Below are positions 1 to 10,163 of a DNA stretch of 64,000 nucleotides, piece after piece. Below the pieces are notes generated by a model. That model saw nothing but the letters and a program-made list of their open reading frames with translations. It was not told the origin of the DNA and did not search any database. The DNA is from Cryoendolithus antarcticus (Eukaryota; Ascomycota; Dothideomycetes; Cladosporiales; Cladosporiaceae): contig NAJO01000015.1 in NCBI GenBank assembly GCA_002077065.1, positions 744,001-808,000 of the forward strand, written 5' to 3'. Numbering within the stretch: the stretch's first letter is position 1; every line of letters begins with the position of its first letter. The translations under genes and the position numbers were made by a program.

Positions 1-529
1 TACTGATTGTGATGTTGTTAGAAGGCATTGGATACCTGATGAACCGCGTTCGAGCTGTGTTGCACGTCTACAGATTTCCAACTCCAAGGGGCGTCGCCCG
101 ATAAGATCTATCGGATTGGAGCTTGGACCAACGCGATGCAATGAACATTGAAATGTTCAATTCGCAGATGGAGCATTGTTGAATGATGCGTCGGCGAGCG
201 ACAGAACCCTGCTGTGAATGACTTCATAGATATCTTATCAGAGCACTCTGCATTCACCCTGACCTAGTCTCTGATCAACAGCAGCGGACAAGTTCCTGGT
301 CACGCCACGAACAAGCATTGCGGGAGACGATCGTGGCCTCCCCCGCAGAGCCCCATGCAACAGTGTCCGTCCGGGCCTCTTCCGAATACTCTATTCGCTG
401 GGGACATAGAGGTCATCTTTCTGGTTACCTTGATTGGACTTGAATCAGACTCGATTCGATCGACTCGTTAGCAGTGCAGAGTGGTACAGAAATGGCAAAA
501 TCGATGAACGGAATGTTTCCCTAGCAAAG
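1..529. other. Non-coding, upstream of the PI 4-kinase gene
   Basis: I see no supported gene. The stretch presumably holds the promoter and 5' leader of the kinase gene that starts at 530. An open frame runs into this region from 434, but it would need a TTG start. Confidence 0.5.
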
Positions 530-2818
530 ATGCCCAGATCGCGTCCCCAAGGAGGCACCTCCGGGTATGAGAGGATAGTGCAGGCAGAGGAAGCAGAGGA
601 GGAAGATCCATATGACTATGACCATGGCGAAGGGCCATTTCAGGATCTTCTCAGGCTTTCGACATCCGACGACACCCACTTCAGTCCCATACAACCAAAG
701 CGTCGCGAGCGCATGCACATTCCCTCGGGCTCGAACTCACCTCGACGATCAGGCCGACGGAGACGGACTAACAGTGGCGTCGATATCAAGGCCATAAATG
801 CGCGACTCGAGCGATGGGCGGACGAGATCAAAGACAAGTTTACGATTCGCAAGGTCAGAGGGAAGAGTGCACAGGATGAGCATCTCGAGATCTATCAGTC
901 GGTCTTCCAAGCGCCAGAAGGCGTGCGACCTGCGACGAATGAGATGCTGGAAGCTGGTCATGCTGATCCTGGCGAACGACTGTCGAAGCTCGAGTTCGAT
1001 GACATGGTCGAGAGTGTGAGGACTGCAATTGAGCTTGGCCTGCATCCTACCTTGATCGCGCAAGGGAGCAGTGGGAGCTACTTCGCGCGTAACAGCAGCG
1101 GCAAGGTACTTGGCGTGTTCAAACCCAAGGACGAGGAGCCTTACGCCAGCAAGAATCCCAAGTGGACAAAGTGGATCCACCGCAACCTCTTCCCTTTTGG
1201 CTTCGGACGTGCCTGCCTAATACCCAATCTCTCCTATGTGAGCGAGGCCGCCGCATATGTGCTGGACTGCCAGCTGCGAACAAATTTGGTGCCATATACG
1301 GAGGTTGTAAGTCTGTCGAGTAAGAGCTTCTTCTACGACTATTGGGATCGAAGGCAACACTACCGGAAGGGCAAGCCTCTTCCAGAGAAGCAAGGATCGT
1401 TCCAGGTGTTTTTGAAGGGGTACAAAGGAGCGACAGAGTTCTTTCAGGAGCATCCCTGGCCAGATCATCACAACGGTGGCTTTCGAGACGCGCCGAAACG
1501 TACGAAGAGGCGAAGATGGGCGGAAGACTGTCGACCAGCGAGCGCTGTAGGTGATGTCAGTGAGGCGGAGGATGATGAACCAACAGGCGCTCAGAGTCGA
1601 GCCAGGCTGGAGTTCTGGACTGATGCGCTGCGTGAAAGCTTCCGAGAGCAGCTTGAGAAGCTCGTCATACTCGACTACATCATGCGTAACACAGACAGGG
1701 GGACGGACAACTGGATGATCAAGGTTGACCAGCAAAAACAGACGGCTGAGATCGTGCTGGAGCCACCCAAAGATGATAGCATGCTCAACGGCAACGCCGA
1801 TGCCTACCATCGCCGACAGGAGAGCATGTCCACGATCCCTGGTGGCGATGGTCCAACTGCGGTCCCAAGTATTGGTGCAATCGACAACTCGCTCTCATGG
1901 CCTTGGAAACACCCGGACGCATGGCGTAGTTATCCCTTCGGCTGGCTCTTCCTCCCCGTCTCCCTCATCGGCCGGCCCTTTAGCGCCAAGACACGTGCAC
2001 ACTTCTTACCACTCCTCACATCCAAGGACTGGTGGAGCGATACCCAGGTCAAGTTGCGACAGTGCTTTGAGATAGATGCAGACTTCAAGGAACGGATGTT
2101 TGCACGACAGATTGCTGTCATGAAGGGCCAGGCATGGAACGTCGTCGAGACCCTCAAGACACCTGATCATGGGCCATTGGAGCTCACACGACGGGATCGA
2201 GCGTGTGTCTGGGATGATCTAGTCGAAGTTCCGGTGGCGGTCCACATGAGCAGGCCATCTGAGGAGATGCGTAGGAGCGCTCACAGACTGCGAGCGGAAT
2301 ATACGAGACAGATTAGACAAGTGCGCTCGAGCAGTGAGCAAGAAGAGATGGACATCAGTGCTGCAATGGGATCCGCTCCAGAACCACACCATGATCTCCT
2401 TGGCTCCGCTTCATCACCAGTGAGGGAGCTCGCGCAGAACCCCTTCAATCACTCCCGACACAACAGCTCCGATATTGTGCCACAGTTCAAGACCAGCTCT
2501 GAAGGTCTGTCGACCGCTGCGCCAGTCACGTTTGACCTCCCACCTACGCCTTCTCGTAATCAACCAACGATTACACGAGCTCATACTGGCGATACACGTA
2601 CCTCGCAAGACCGATCTCGACGACAATGGCAGCCACAGTCCGAACGTCGTCGGCGATTCAGTCTTGGTCGGCGTAGCAGTGGTCTGAGTGAGGGCAGCGA
2701 TGGCGACGGTGATCTGGGCTTCGTGGCGGCACGGGAGCAGGAGGGGAGCAGACGGAAGGTCATCGTGGAGCGGTTGGAGATGATCAAGGGGAAACCGCCA
2801 GTGTTCAGCTGGTGTTGA
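530..2818 (+). CDS. LSB6: Type II phosphatidylinositol 4-kinase, LSB6-like
   Basis: This enzyme phosphorylates phosphatidylinositol to PI4P on endosomal, vacuolar or plasma membranes (family knowledge). It is a single exon of 762 codons. The glycine-rich nucleotide loop reads GSSGSYF at about residues 179-185, followed by VFKPKDEEPYA with the probable ATP-binding lysine near 198. The catalytic segment DYIMRNTDRGTDNW begins near 382, and the metal-binding IDN of AIDNSLSWPWKHP is near 452. The N-terminus is acidic and the C-terminal third is Ser/Arg-rich, as in fungal homologues. The open frame extends upstream to 434 without an ATG; the first ATG, at 530 (MPRSRPQGG), was chosen. The N-terminal position of the kinase fold and the length fit fungal type II enzymes. 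Confidence 0.93.
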   Translation: MPRSRPQGGTSGYERIVQAEEAEEEDPYDYDHGEGPFQDLLRLSTSDDTHFSPIQPKRRERMHIPSGSNSPRRSGRRRRTNSGVDIKAINARLERWADEIKDKFTIRKVRGKSAQDEHLEIYQSVFQAPEGVRPATNEMLEAGHADPGERLSKLEFDDMVESVRTAIELGLHPTLIAQGSSGSYFARNSSGKVLGVFKPKDEEPYASKNPKWTKWIHRNLFPFGFGRACLIPNLSYVSEAAAYVLDCQLRTNLVPYTEVVSLSSKSFFYDYWDRRQHYRKGKPLPEKQGSFQVFLKGYKGATEFFQEHPWPDHHNGGFRDAPKRTKRRRWAEDCRPASAVGDVSEAEDDEPTGAQSRARLEFWTDALRESFREQLEKLVILDYIMRNTDRGTDNWMIKVDQQKQTAEIVLEPPKDDSMLNGNADAYHRRQESMSTIPGGDGPTAVPSIGAIDNSLSWPWKHPDAWRSYPFGWLFLPVSLIGRPFSAKTRAHFLPLLTSKDWWSDTQVKLRQCFEIDADFKERMFARQIAVMKGQAWNVVETLKTPDHGPLELTRRDRACVWDDLVEVPVAVHMSRPSEEMRRSAHRLRAEYTRQIRQVRSSSEQEEMDISAAMGSAPEPHHDLLGSASSPVRELAQNPFNHSRHNSSDIVPQFKTSSEGLSTAAPVTFDLPPTPSRNQPTITRAHTGDTRTSQDRSRRQWQPQSERRRRFSLGRRSSGLSEGSDGDGDLGFVAAREQEGSRRKVIVERLEMIKGKPPVFSWC

Positions 2819-3786
2819 GCGAAGATCTGACGGGCGGCATGGAATGGTTATGTGGCGACAGCACTATCTGTAGAATACAAAGATCACGAGTTGGTGTATG
2901 ATAGGAACTGGAGCGGCCTACACGATACGGGACTGATATCAGTCTGTGCGCATTGTTCTTAGTTTCTCCGTACTACATGTATGTATTGATCCGTCTATTT
3001 CCACCTTGATAAGGTTCGGGATCAACCGTAGCGTACCGGCGCCAGTATCGCCACACTCCATCGACTCCTTGTGCGAAGATAACTGTCTTCCCAAACTTCC
3101 TTCACTTTTCTGACACACTTTCGCGGAGTCTGTACCTGTTCCTCTATGTATTTCAACGGCAATCTGGATGCCGAGTGAAGCGATGTTCTCCACACGGTGA
3201 CGAAGGCTAAAATCCGAGTGAACTCGGTCTCACACTACGAGCGATGATACTGCGGCGCAGTACTGGACTCGTGGTGTCTCTGGAGGGTGGTGGAGGACGG
3301 TCTGGAAGGCTCTGAAAGGGGCGCAATATTGCCAGCATGGATCCTAGGCAGTTGCTGAACCCAAAAGCCTTCGCCAAGGAGCAGGCGAAGGAGAAGGCGA
3401 AGGCAACGAAGAGGGCTCCCAATTATGGTACGTTGACTTCTCTCATCACTTGCAAATCCGTCCTCTTCACGTGAATATGCAAGTCGTCGGAACCTTGAGT
3501 GCTTCACGTGCTATGTTGCTCCTTGTTGGACTATTTAAGAGATTCCTCTCCCTTGCACCTTCCTCCACTACTCCACCACGATATCAACATATATCTCGGT
3601 CCTATGTGTTCCTAGGCCTGAAGGTACTCGACTATCACCATAGCCTACCACCCTACATTATCCTCCACACCCTCTTCGACCATCAACCACTTGCACGCAC
3701 ATCGTGCTTTCTCAGTAGGCGCGTTGCGCCACTTCCGAGCGCACTTCTAGTGCCGCTCGTGAGGTGAAGCGCACCCCACGTTTGAC
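2819..3786. other. Intergenic, promoter of the SNF2 gene with an exon-like ORF
   Basis: This holds no full gene. A short ATG frame at 3337-3427 on the + strand ends at a good donor (GGTACGT) and encodes DPRQLLNPKAF, resembling FDPKLLLNPR in the next protein. A TATTTAA-like box lies at 3532-3539, followed by a pyrimidine-rich stretch typical of fungal promoters. Confidence 0.45.
3532..3539 (+). promoter_or_regulatory. TATA-like box upstream of the SNF2/RING gene
   Basis: The sequence TATTTAAG lies about 250 bp before the start codon at 3787 and is followed by CT-rich sequence. It is a weak, sequence-only call, and a CACGTG palindrome lies about 25 bp further upstream. Confidence 0.3.
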
Positions 3787-6700
3787 ATGCCAACACTAGA
3801 CCTCACACAAGCCAATCCAACACACCACCGAACTAGCAGCTCTGAAGAAATCGCACTAATCGACACAGGCCCTAAGCAGAGTCGCAAATCGCAGCCGTCG
3901 GCGACGAACGGAACGTCGATCAACACTTCGCCATCAACCCCACGATTCGATCCGAAGCTTCTCCTGAATCCACGCGCGGCAAAGTCCAGCGCAAGAGCTC
4001 ACAAGATGGACGACGATAACATAGATGCCATGGACACATCTGGCACCGACGCTACCACCACACCCCAACGGGCACCTGGTTGGGATATTCTTTTCGGCCA
4101 GAGAACGCAGGCCCGTGATGCGCCATTGGAGATGCAGAAGCGCAAAGCGGAGACTCAAGACGATGACATCGACTCCGATCGATCAAAGAGTCGCACGCAC
4201 TTCTCTGGGGTCGGAAATGCGGGTCTCGGCACTTATCTTGCAGAGGAGAGAAAGCGCATGGCCGAGAAGCAAGCGCGCGAATCCAACGGACCAGCGATCA
4301 ACCCAATCGAGGTTGCTGACGACGACGACGACGATCTTGAGATTACCAGCTCCAAGAGGCTTTGTAAGCTGAAAGGGTGCAGGAACGAGGTCACCGATGA
4401 GAGGGCGACTGTCTGTGAGTCCTGCACCGAGCGCAGACTGGACTACAATTTCGAAGTCTGCATGGGTGTGCTCCACTGTCAGGCCAACCGAACTTGCATT
4501 CCGGCCTTCGCAGAGTCGAGCACACTGGGCAAAGATTTCTGGCCTCCCACGAGATGCAAATACGAACGCGAAGGCGGGGCCAGAGACTCGATCATCCACT
4601 TGGTGGACAGGACTGGGGCAAGATTCGCTCGAATTACTGCTCAAGCCGCTGCAGCTCTGTGCTCCTTGCTCGAGCCTGCTGCTCAGAACTTGAATAGGTT
4701 CCGCATCAAGATCTTCATTGGCAGAACTCCACGGAAGGCGGATGAAGTACCCAAGATGTCTGTGTCGGACGTCATCAATGTGCAAATCATCATGTATTGT
4801 CCCCGCAACAAGGCCGACTCCATGGGCAGATTCCTCTCGCAGCGGAATCTATTCCTCTCGAACCCTATGACGGGCGTCGACAGCGGCGTCGAGGTCTACA
4901 ACCCGCATGTACCGTCGGAGGTCCGTGCCAAGAGCATGGGCGGTGTCTCGAAACCACGCGTCAGCGCCTCCACTACGGCAATCATTCGTACAGCTGAGGA
5001 GATGCGCCAGGATGCAAATGCGCTGTTCGAAAATATGCAGAAGAACGACGATCTTGCCGAGAAGGACGCTGATACAAGCATCATTGCGACAGAGCTCATG
5101 CCGCATCAGAAGCAAGCACTGCACTTCTTGACTGCCCACGAGGGTTACGATGTCACACAGAGCAGTGAGCGTGTGCAGACGGATGAAGAGCCAGCGGACG
5201 AGGAGATCAAGAGGACTACGAGCAAAGACGTCCACACGTTGTGGAAGGAGCGAATGGAAGCCAATGGCAGAGTCTCCTACTACAATGTTATAACTGGGCA
5301 GAGGACTGCAGACAAACCCAAGCCTGTCTATGGTGGCATCCTGGCGGACATGATGGGTCTCGGCAAGACTTTGAGCATCCTCTCCCTTATTGCTGCTACA
5401 GTGGATGCTGCTGAAGCATTCGGCAACGAGGATCCACCAATGAATATGGAAACGGTACAGCGCAACGCAAAGACGACAGTCATCGTCTGCCCTAAGTCTG
5501 TGCTTTCGAACTGGTCTGACCAGTTGTCATCTCACATACACGAAGACGCACTCAGCGTGTATACATACCACGGCACTGGGCGTATACAAGACCTAGACGT
5601 GCTTGCACAGTACGACATCATACTTACGACCTACGGCACTGTTGCGACAGAGATGGCAGACACCCTGCGCAAGAAAGCTGGACTTGCATCGATTCAGTGG
5701 TTCCGCGTCGTGCTTGATGAGGCGCATATGATCCGTAACAGCAACACCAGCGTCGCCAAAGGCGCTTGTGCGATCAACGCGCAGAGACGGTGGGCAGTCA
5801 CCGGTACTCCAGTGCAGAACAAGCTGGATGATCTCGGCGCACTGATCCGCTTCTTGCGTATCCAGCCATTTGATGAGCCCGGAGCTTTTGCGCAGTACAT
5901 TTTGGCGCCATTCAGGACTGGCAATACTGATGTGCTGCAGCACCTACGTATTCTGGTGGACAGCATCACACTCCGTCGCCTAAAAGACAAGATCGACATT
6001 GTCAAGAAGGACGAATTCCTCGTGGAGCTGGAGATGAGCGAAGATGAGCGCAAACTCTATGAGCGCTTCGCTGGGCAGTCGAATGCCCACATCCGCACGA
6101 TGACCAACAACAACACTCAGCGTTTCCGTGGCAAAGCTTACGCGCACGTCCTGAAGGCAATCTTGCGCATGCGCATGCTTTGCTGCCATGGTAAGGAGAT
6201 GCTCAACCCAGAAGACCTCAAAGACCTCGAAGGCATGGACGAGCACAACGCTATCGAACTTGGCGACGAGCCCGACTTGGAAGGCGAAGAGGCTACCTTC
6301 ATCACCGATCGGCAGGCGTACGAGATGTTTCATATGGCGCAGCAGAGTGAGATGGCGCAATGTGCAGACTGCGGGACCAGTATCCTCAACAAACGCTCTG
6401 AGCAGCACCTCGAGCGTGAGAGCGAGGACTCCGACTCATCCGATGACGATCCTGATGAAGACGATGTGATGGCTAGCCTGACGCCTTGCTATCACTTCTA
6501 CTGCACCAATTGCAGAGAGAAGCTGAAGCGCAAGGTAGCACCTCAATTGCGTTCCGACGGCTACCACGAGTGTCCCTCGTGCGAAGCATACGTTCGTTTC
6601 CAGTTCTTTCCTCTCACGCGCCGCGGCTACTCCGAGTACCTCAGCGAGCACGTCAACAACCGCAAGAAGGGCAAGGTTGTCACCTGGGATGAGGAGAACT

Positions 6701-7257
6701 ACAGCGGTCCACACACCAAAGTAAAAGCGCTGCTCGATGCTCTTGACAAGTCCAGGGCAGAGTCCGAGCAGCTGCCCTTCGGCGAGCCTCCGATTCGCAG
6801 CGTTGTGTTCACCGAATGGACGACCTACCTCGATCTTATCGAACACGCGCTATACAATCGCGACATCGGCTACGTCCGCCTCGACGGTAGCCTCTCCGTC
6901 TCCAAGCGCGCCCAGGTTCTGCGAGTCTTCAAGACCAACCCTCGGGTCGTGGTCCTTCTCGTCTCCATCCGCGCTGGTGGTCAGGGTTTGAACTTCACAG
7001 CTGCCAACAAAGTGTACATGATGGAGCCACAGTTCAACCCAGGTGTTGAGCAGCAGGCGATTGATCGTGTGCATCGCCTGGGTCAGGAGAGGAATGTGGA
7101 GATTACGAGGTTTATCATGAGCAAGAGCATTGAGCAGAGCATCCAGGACTTGCAGAAGAAGAAGGTGAAGCTTGCGCAGCTGAGCATGGAGAAGAAGCTG
7201 AGCAAGAAGGAGGAGAGTCAGAAGAAGATTGAGGAGTTGAGGGATTTGTTCAGATGA
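3787..7257 (+). CDS. SNF2-family ATPase with inserted RING finger (Rad5/HLTF-like)
   Basis: This is a nuclear DNA-dependent ATPase and probable ubiquitin ligase of the Rad5/HLTF/SMARCA3 type, a family used in chromatin remodelling and damage tolerance. It is a single exon of 1156 codons. Walker A (MGLGKT) lies near residues 523-528 and the DEAH box near 644-647. A C3HC4 RING is inserted between the helicase lobes: C859, C862, C901, H903, C906, C909, C929 and C932. Motif VI (QAIDRVHRLGQ) is near 1090-1100. The N-terminal 330 residues are low-complexity, with a run of Asp, then a Cys-rich patch and a region placed like the HIRAN/N-terminal domain of HLTF. I cannot confirm a HIRAN fold. The start is the first ATG after a CT-rich leader; an internal ATG at MDDDNIDAMD is possible. 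Whether it is the Rad5, Rad16 or Uls1 orthologue is not decided. Confidence 0.93.
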   Translation: MPTLDLTQANPTHHRTSSSEEIALIDTGPKQSRKSQPSATNGTSINTSPSTPRFDPKLLLNPRAAKSSARAHKMDDDNIDAMDTSGTDATTTPQRAPGWDILFGQRTQARDAPLEMQKRKAETQDDDIDSDRSKSRTHFSGVGNAGLGTYLAEERKRMAEKQARESNGPAINPIEVADDDDDDLEITSSKRLCKLKGCRNEVTDERATVCESCTERRLDYNFEVCMGVLHCQANRTCIPAFAESSTLGKDFWPPTRCKYEREGGARDSIIHLVDRTGARFARITAQAAAALCSLLEPAAQNLNRFRIKIFIGRTPRKADEVPKMSVSDVINVQIIMYCPRNKADSMGRFLSQRNLFLSNPMTGVDSGVEVYNPHVPSEVRAKSMGGVSKPRVSASTTAIIRTAEEMRQDANALFENMQKNDDLAEKDADTSIIATELMPHQKQALHFLTAHEGYDVTQSSERVQTDEEPADEEIKRTTSKDVHTLWKERMEANGRVSYYNVITGQRTADKPKPVYGGILADMMGLGKTLSILSLIAATVDAAEAFGNEDPPMNMETVQRNAKTTVIVCPKSVLSNWSDQLSSHIHEDALSVYTYHGTGRIQDLDVLAQYDIILTTYGTVATEMADTLRKKAGLASIQWFRVVLDEAHMIRNSNTSVAKGACAINAQRRWAVTGTPVQNKLDDLGALIRFLRIQPFDEPGAFAQYILAPFRTGNTDVLQHLRILVDSITLRRLKDKIDIVKKDEFLVELEMSEDERKLYERFAGQSNAHIRTMTNNNTQRFRGKAYAHVLKAILRMRMLCCHGKEMLNPEDLKDLEGMDEHNAIELGDEPDLEGEEATFITDRQAYEMFHMAQQSEMAQCADCGTSILNKRSEQHLERESEDSDSSDDDPDEDDVMASLTPCYHFYCTNCREKLKRKVAPQLRSDGYHECPSCEAYVRFQFFPLTRRGYSEYLSEHVNNRKKGKVVTWDEENYSGPHTKVKALLDALDKSRAESEQLPFGEPPIRSVVFTEWTTYLDLIEHALYNRDIGYVRLDGSLSVSKRAQVLRVFKTNPRVVVLLVSIRAGGQGLNFTAANKVYMMEPQFNPGVEQQAIDRVHRLGQERNVEITRFIMSKSIEQSIQDLQKKKVKLAQLSMEKKLSKKEESQKKIEELRDLFR

Positions 7258-7640
7258 CGGCGGAATGGACAGGCGTGATAGGGTGGCATAGATTAGTCCA
7301 GGCGGCGCAAGAACGGATGGCCGCAGGGCCTTTCAGGTGCAGCGAGGGCGTTCTTGGTGGGAAGCTTGAGGCTGCCAGGCAACACCTTGTGCAGAAGGGC
7401 GAGCACGATCCTGCAAATTGCGCAGTGGTTTGGTGAGGATGGCCGACAGCACCATAGAGCCATTGATAGCATAGCGAAATCGAGTCTGAAAATCATGACC
7501 AGTGCCATCGAACATCGCTAGCTTTTGCAACAACAGTCACATCAACTGATCGGGGTGGCATGTCTCATACAGCCCGGTTGTATACACATTCAAACATACA
7601 CGCACGACCTGCTTGTGATTGGATCCCCGATCGCAACGCT
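7258..7640. other. Convergent intergenic region
   Basis: It lies between the 3' ends of the SNF2 gene and the peroxiredoxin gene. I see no coding signal, only the likely 3' UTRs of both. Confidence 0.5.
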
Positions 7641-8260
7641 CTACAGCTTGCTGAGAACCGCCTCAGCACCAGAGACCTACACAAAGTCAGTGTACAAAAC
7701 TTCGAGACTCTAACATCGTCAACAGAGCAACTCACAGTGACCTCCCCTGGGCTCTTCTCGACCTCACTATAAGAGATCTTTCCATCCTTCTCAACGACCA
7801 TAGCCCACCTCCCATTGCGATCCCCCATCCCGGCCTGCCACCCATGCGTCTCCGAGAACTTCGTCTTCGTATCGCTCATGAATTTCACCTTATCATCGCC
7901 TTTCACGCCGTTGACCTTGCCCCAAGCATTCATCACGAACGCATCGTTCGAAGCGATGATCACGACTTCATCGACGCCTTTCTCAGCGAGCTTGGAGGCG
8001 TTCTGGAGGTAGGGTGGGATGTGGAAGGCTTGGCAGCCGGGGGTGAAGGCGCCGGGGACGGAGACGAGGACGATCTTCTTGTTGGCAAATTCTTTGGAGG
8101 CGTCGTATTCGGAGGGACGGCCGCAGGAGGTTGGGTCGGGGTCGGTTATGGGTGCGAAGCTGGGAGAGATGATCAGTAATCATTAAATGCCTGGCCGATG
8201 TGGTTAAGCCTACTCAAACTTGACGCCCTCAGGGAACTTGTCGCCGACTTTGAGAGGCAT
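7641..8260 (-). CDS. PMP20: Peroxiredoxin, Prx5/PMP20 type, peroxisomal
   Basis: This is a thiol peroxidase that reduces hydrogen peroxide and alkyl hydroperoxides. Exons are 8214-8260, 7736-8159 and 7641-7676 on the minus strand; introns are 54 and 59 nt. Spliced, they give 168 aa in frame. The start MPLKVGDKFPEGV is typical of the family, and PGAFTPGC carries the peroxidatic cysteine. The last exon encodes only the tail SGAEAVLSKL. That tail ends in SKL, a canonical PTS1, so peroxisomal import is expected as in fungal PMP20/Asp f 3-type proteins. If intron 2 were retained, the frame would lose SKL, so splicing could in principle shift the protein between cytosol and peroxisome (inference). 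It is divergent from the DUF1348 gene. Confidence 0.95.
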
Positions 8261-8775
8261 GATTGCTGCTGTTGATTTGGAAATTTCTGAGGGTTGGGAG
8301 ATGTGTTGATGTGGGAGGAGTAGGAGAGATGGAGAGCACTCCGAAGTGAACTAGTTATGGTAATATTGATGGATGGATTGACAAATACTGAACCCCACCA
8401 ACCCCCACCATTGACGTAGATCTGCAGTACGCAGGAACAGCCGAAGAAGCCGACGGGAATTATGCTGCGTGAGATGATCAATCGCCGGACCTCATCGCTG
8501 ACTGTATGCATTCGAAGATCGCTCGCACTGCATCCATAGAGCCTGTCAATCAATGCAGACTTTGACTCGTGTACCTTGTCGATTCGCATGCAGCTAGACC
8601 ATGCAGACAGGGGAGCACTAGAACCGTTTCTTCCGGCTTACCAGCAGTCATATTCCACAGTGATAAAGAGTAGATTTGGTATAGTTACAGCTCAAAATCT
8701 GAGATAGCATTTTCGACCGCTACAGATTTTGAACACGTTCTGCTTGTACACCATAGCGATCTAGCAAGCTCAGAT
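8261..8775. promoter_or_regulatory. Divergent promoter region, peroxiredoxin / DUF1348 gene
   Basis: This 515-bp gap lies between two start codons pointing away from each other, so it must contain both promoters. I did not identify specific binding sites. Confidence 0.5.
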
Positions 8776-9287
8776 ATGTCGCTTGTGCCACCCTTCACCA
8801 GGGAGTCGGCTATCAAGAAAGTCAAGAAAGCTCAGGACTTGTGGAACGCTCAGTCAGTGCTCCAACGTCAAGGTTACTGATGTGCATCCACTGATCCTTG
8901 CCGACCAGAGACCCGACAGCAATCGCCAAAGCCTACACCGAAGATAGCATCTGGCGCAATCGCTCCGCCTTCCTCCAAGGCACTGATCAGATCGTTAGCT
9001 TCCTCACAGCGAAGTGGGAGAAGGAGAAGACGTACCGCTTACGCAAGGAGCTATTCGCCTTCACCGACAACAAGATCGCTGTGCAGTTCTGGTATGAGTA
9101 CCAAGACTCGCATGACGGTATGAAGTGGAAACGTTGCTACGGTCTGGAGGACTGGACCTTTGCTCGGGACGGTCGTATGCGAAAGCGTCAGATGAGTGGG
9201 AATGATGTCGAGATTGAGGAGAGCCAGAGGTGGTTTGTTGATGGCGTTGATGTCAACGATGTCGAGATTAGCGAGGCGCATTGGTAG
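8776..9287 (+). CDS. DUF1348 / NTF2-like (SnoaL-fold) protein
   Basis: Exons are 8776-8852 and 8909-9287; the 56-nt intron has donor GTCAGT and acceptor GACCAG. Spliced, they give 151 aa in frame. The protein matches the small DUF1348 family of NTF2-like fold proteins: the signature AYTEDSIWRNRS, the VSFLTAKWEKE helix, the aromatic core QFWYEYQD, and the C-terminal block RRQMSGNDVEIEE-like with a tryptophan at the end. The family is widespread in bacteria and fungi, and its biochemical role is unknown; similar folds bind small hydrophobic ligands or act as isomerases. The start ATG encodes MSLVPPFTRESA, which matches the usual family N-terminus. Gene context gives no further hint. Confidence 0.9.
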
Positions 9288-9390
9288 AGCGATCGTCATT
9301 TGCCTGGTCTAGGTGACAGCGTGGGAAATACCTCGCGTCGTAGTCTTCTCCGGGAATTAGGCAGTCTCAGGATCTGAGTCGCGGTCGTTT

Positions 9391-9786
9391 TCAAGCAGGC
9401 GGCGTATCGTGCACCACGACCAGCAGAAACTTCGAGTCCGGCACAATCACTAGCTCATTCCTCTTCGTCCGTAGCCTCAGCAGCTTCACCTCGTCGCTCT
9501 CGCCGTTGAGTCCAGTCGTTGTAGTGCCTGCATTTTTGACGAATGTCCAGACCAAATGCGCGACTTCATCTGCCTTGCGCGTACCCTTCTTCGCTGTGTC
9601 CGTGCTGTTGGTACCGTTCACTGCCTCCTCTGCACCCTCAGCCAGATCCTCGGCCGTAATCAGGCCCGTTGATCGCACTATGGCTCCAGTATCGCGTGAG
9701 AGAATGAGGGTACTCTGTACGCCCGGACGTTGGGCCAAACGCGCGAGCAACGCAGCAGTCTCCTCTGACGGAGTGGTCTGCTGCAT
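9391..9786 (-). CDS. Dynein light chain, roadblock/LC7 type
   Basis: This is a roadblock/LC7-domain protein, expected to dimerise on the dynein intermediate chain in cytoplasmic dynein. From the chosen ATG (MQQTTPSEETAALL) it is 131 aa in one exon. Features seen are the first helix LLARLAQRPGVQSTLI, the strand pair around DTGAIVRSTG, a Ser/Thr/Gly-rich insert of about 20 residues (roughly 55-75), and the final strands LRTKRNELVIVPDSKFLLVVV. An in-frame ATG at 9834 would add 16 residues (MGRRFATAS...), and I cannot exclude it. The frame upstream of that needs a TTG start. The insert is longer than in animal LC7, but such inserts occur in fungi. It is divergent from IPI1. Confidence 0.85.
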   Translation of the reverse strand: MQQTTPSEETAALLARLAQRPGVQSTLILSRDTGAIVRSTGLITAEDLAEGAEEAVNGTNSTDTAKKGTRKADEVAHLVWTFVKNAGTTTTGLNGESDEVKLLRLRTKRNELVIVPDSKFLLVVVHDTPPA

Positions 9787-10163
9787 GATGCTCCCAGTTG
9801 ATGAATTACTTGCGGTCGCGAATCTGCGACCCATGCGCAATGTTGTTGAACACAATCAGCTAGACGGATCGGCGTTCACGAACTCCGTGCTTCTCAAGAA
9901 AGTTGACTTCGCCAAGTCAATTCAAGGTTATGCCTGATCTTCTCCGAAAACGTGCGAATCCTCTTGAGCACTATCCTCGACACTCCCGTCGCAATAAGAT
10001 CAAGGTGCAGTGTCTCCGAGACGCTGAGAAGGTGGCGTAGTCTACGCCACCACAGTCTCTCACGGGAGAGCAACTGCAGGTTCCGCAGTCGCAGCTAAGC
10101 CGATAGTACCTCAACAAAGCTGTACATTCCTGAGAGAGTAGGTAGTGTCTCTCTACTTCTACC
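9787..10163. promoter_or_regulatory. Divergent promoter region, roadblock / IPI1
   Basis: This is a short intergenic gap between two outward-facing genes. No distinct motif was recognised. Confidence 0.45.

Noticed and set aside
434..529. N-terminal extension of the PI 4-kinase frame
   Set aside because: It opens with TTG, not ATG, and has no conserved feature. The ATG at 530 gives a family-like N-terminus.
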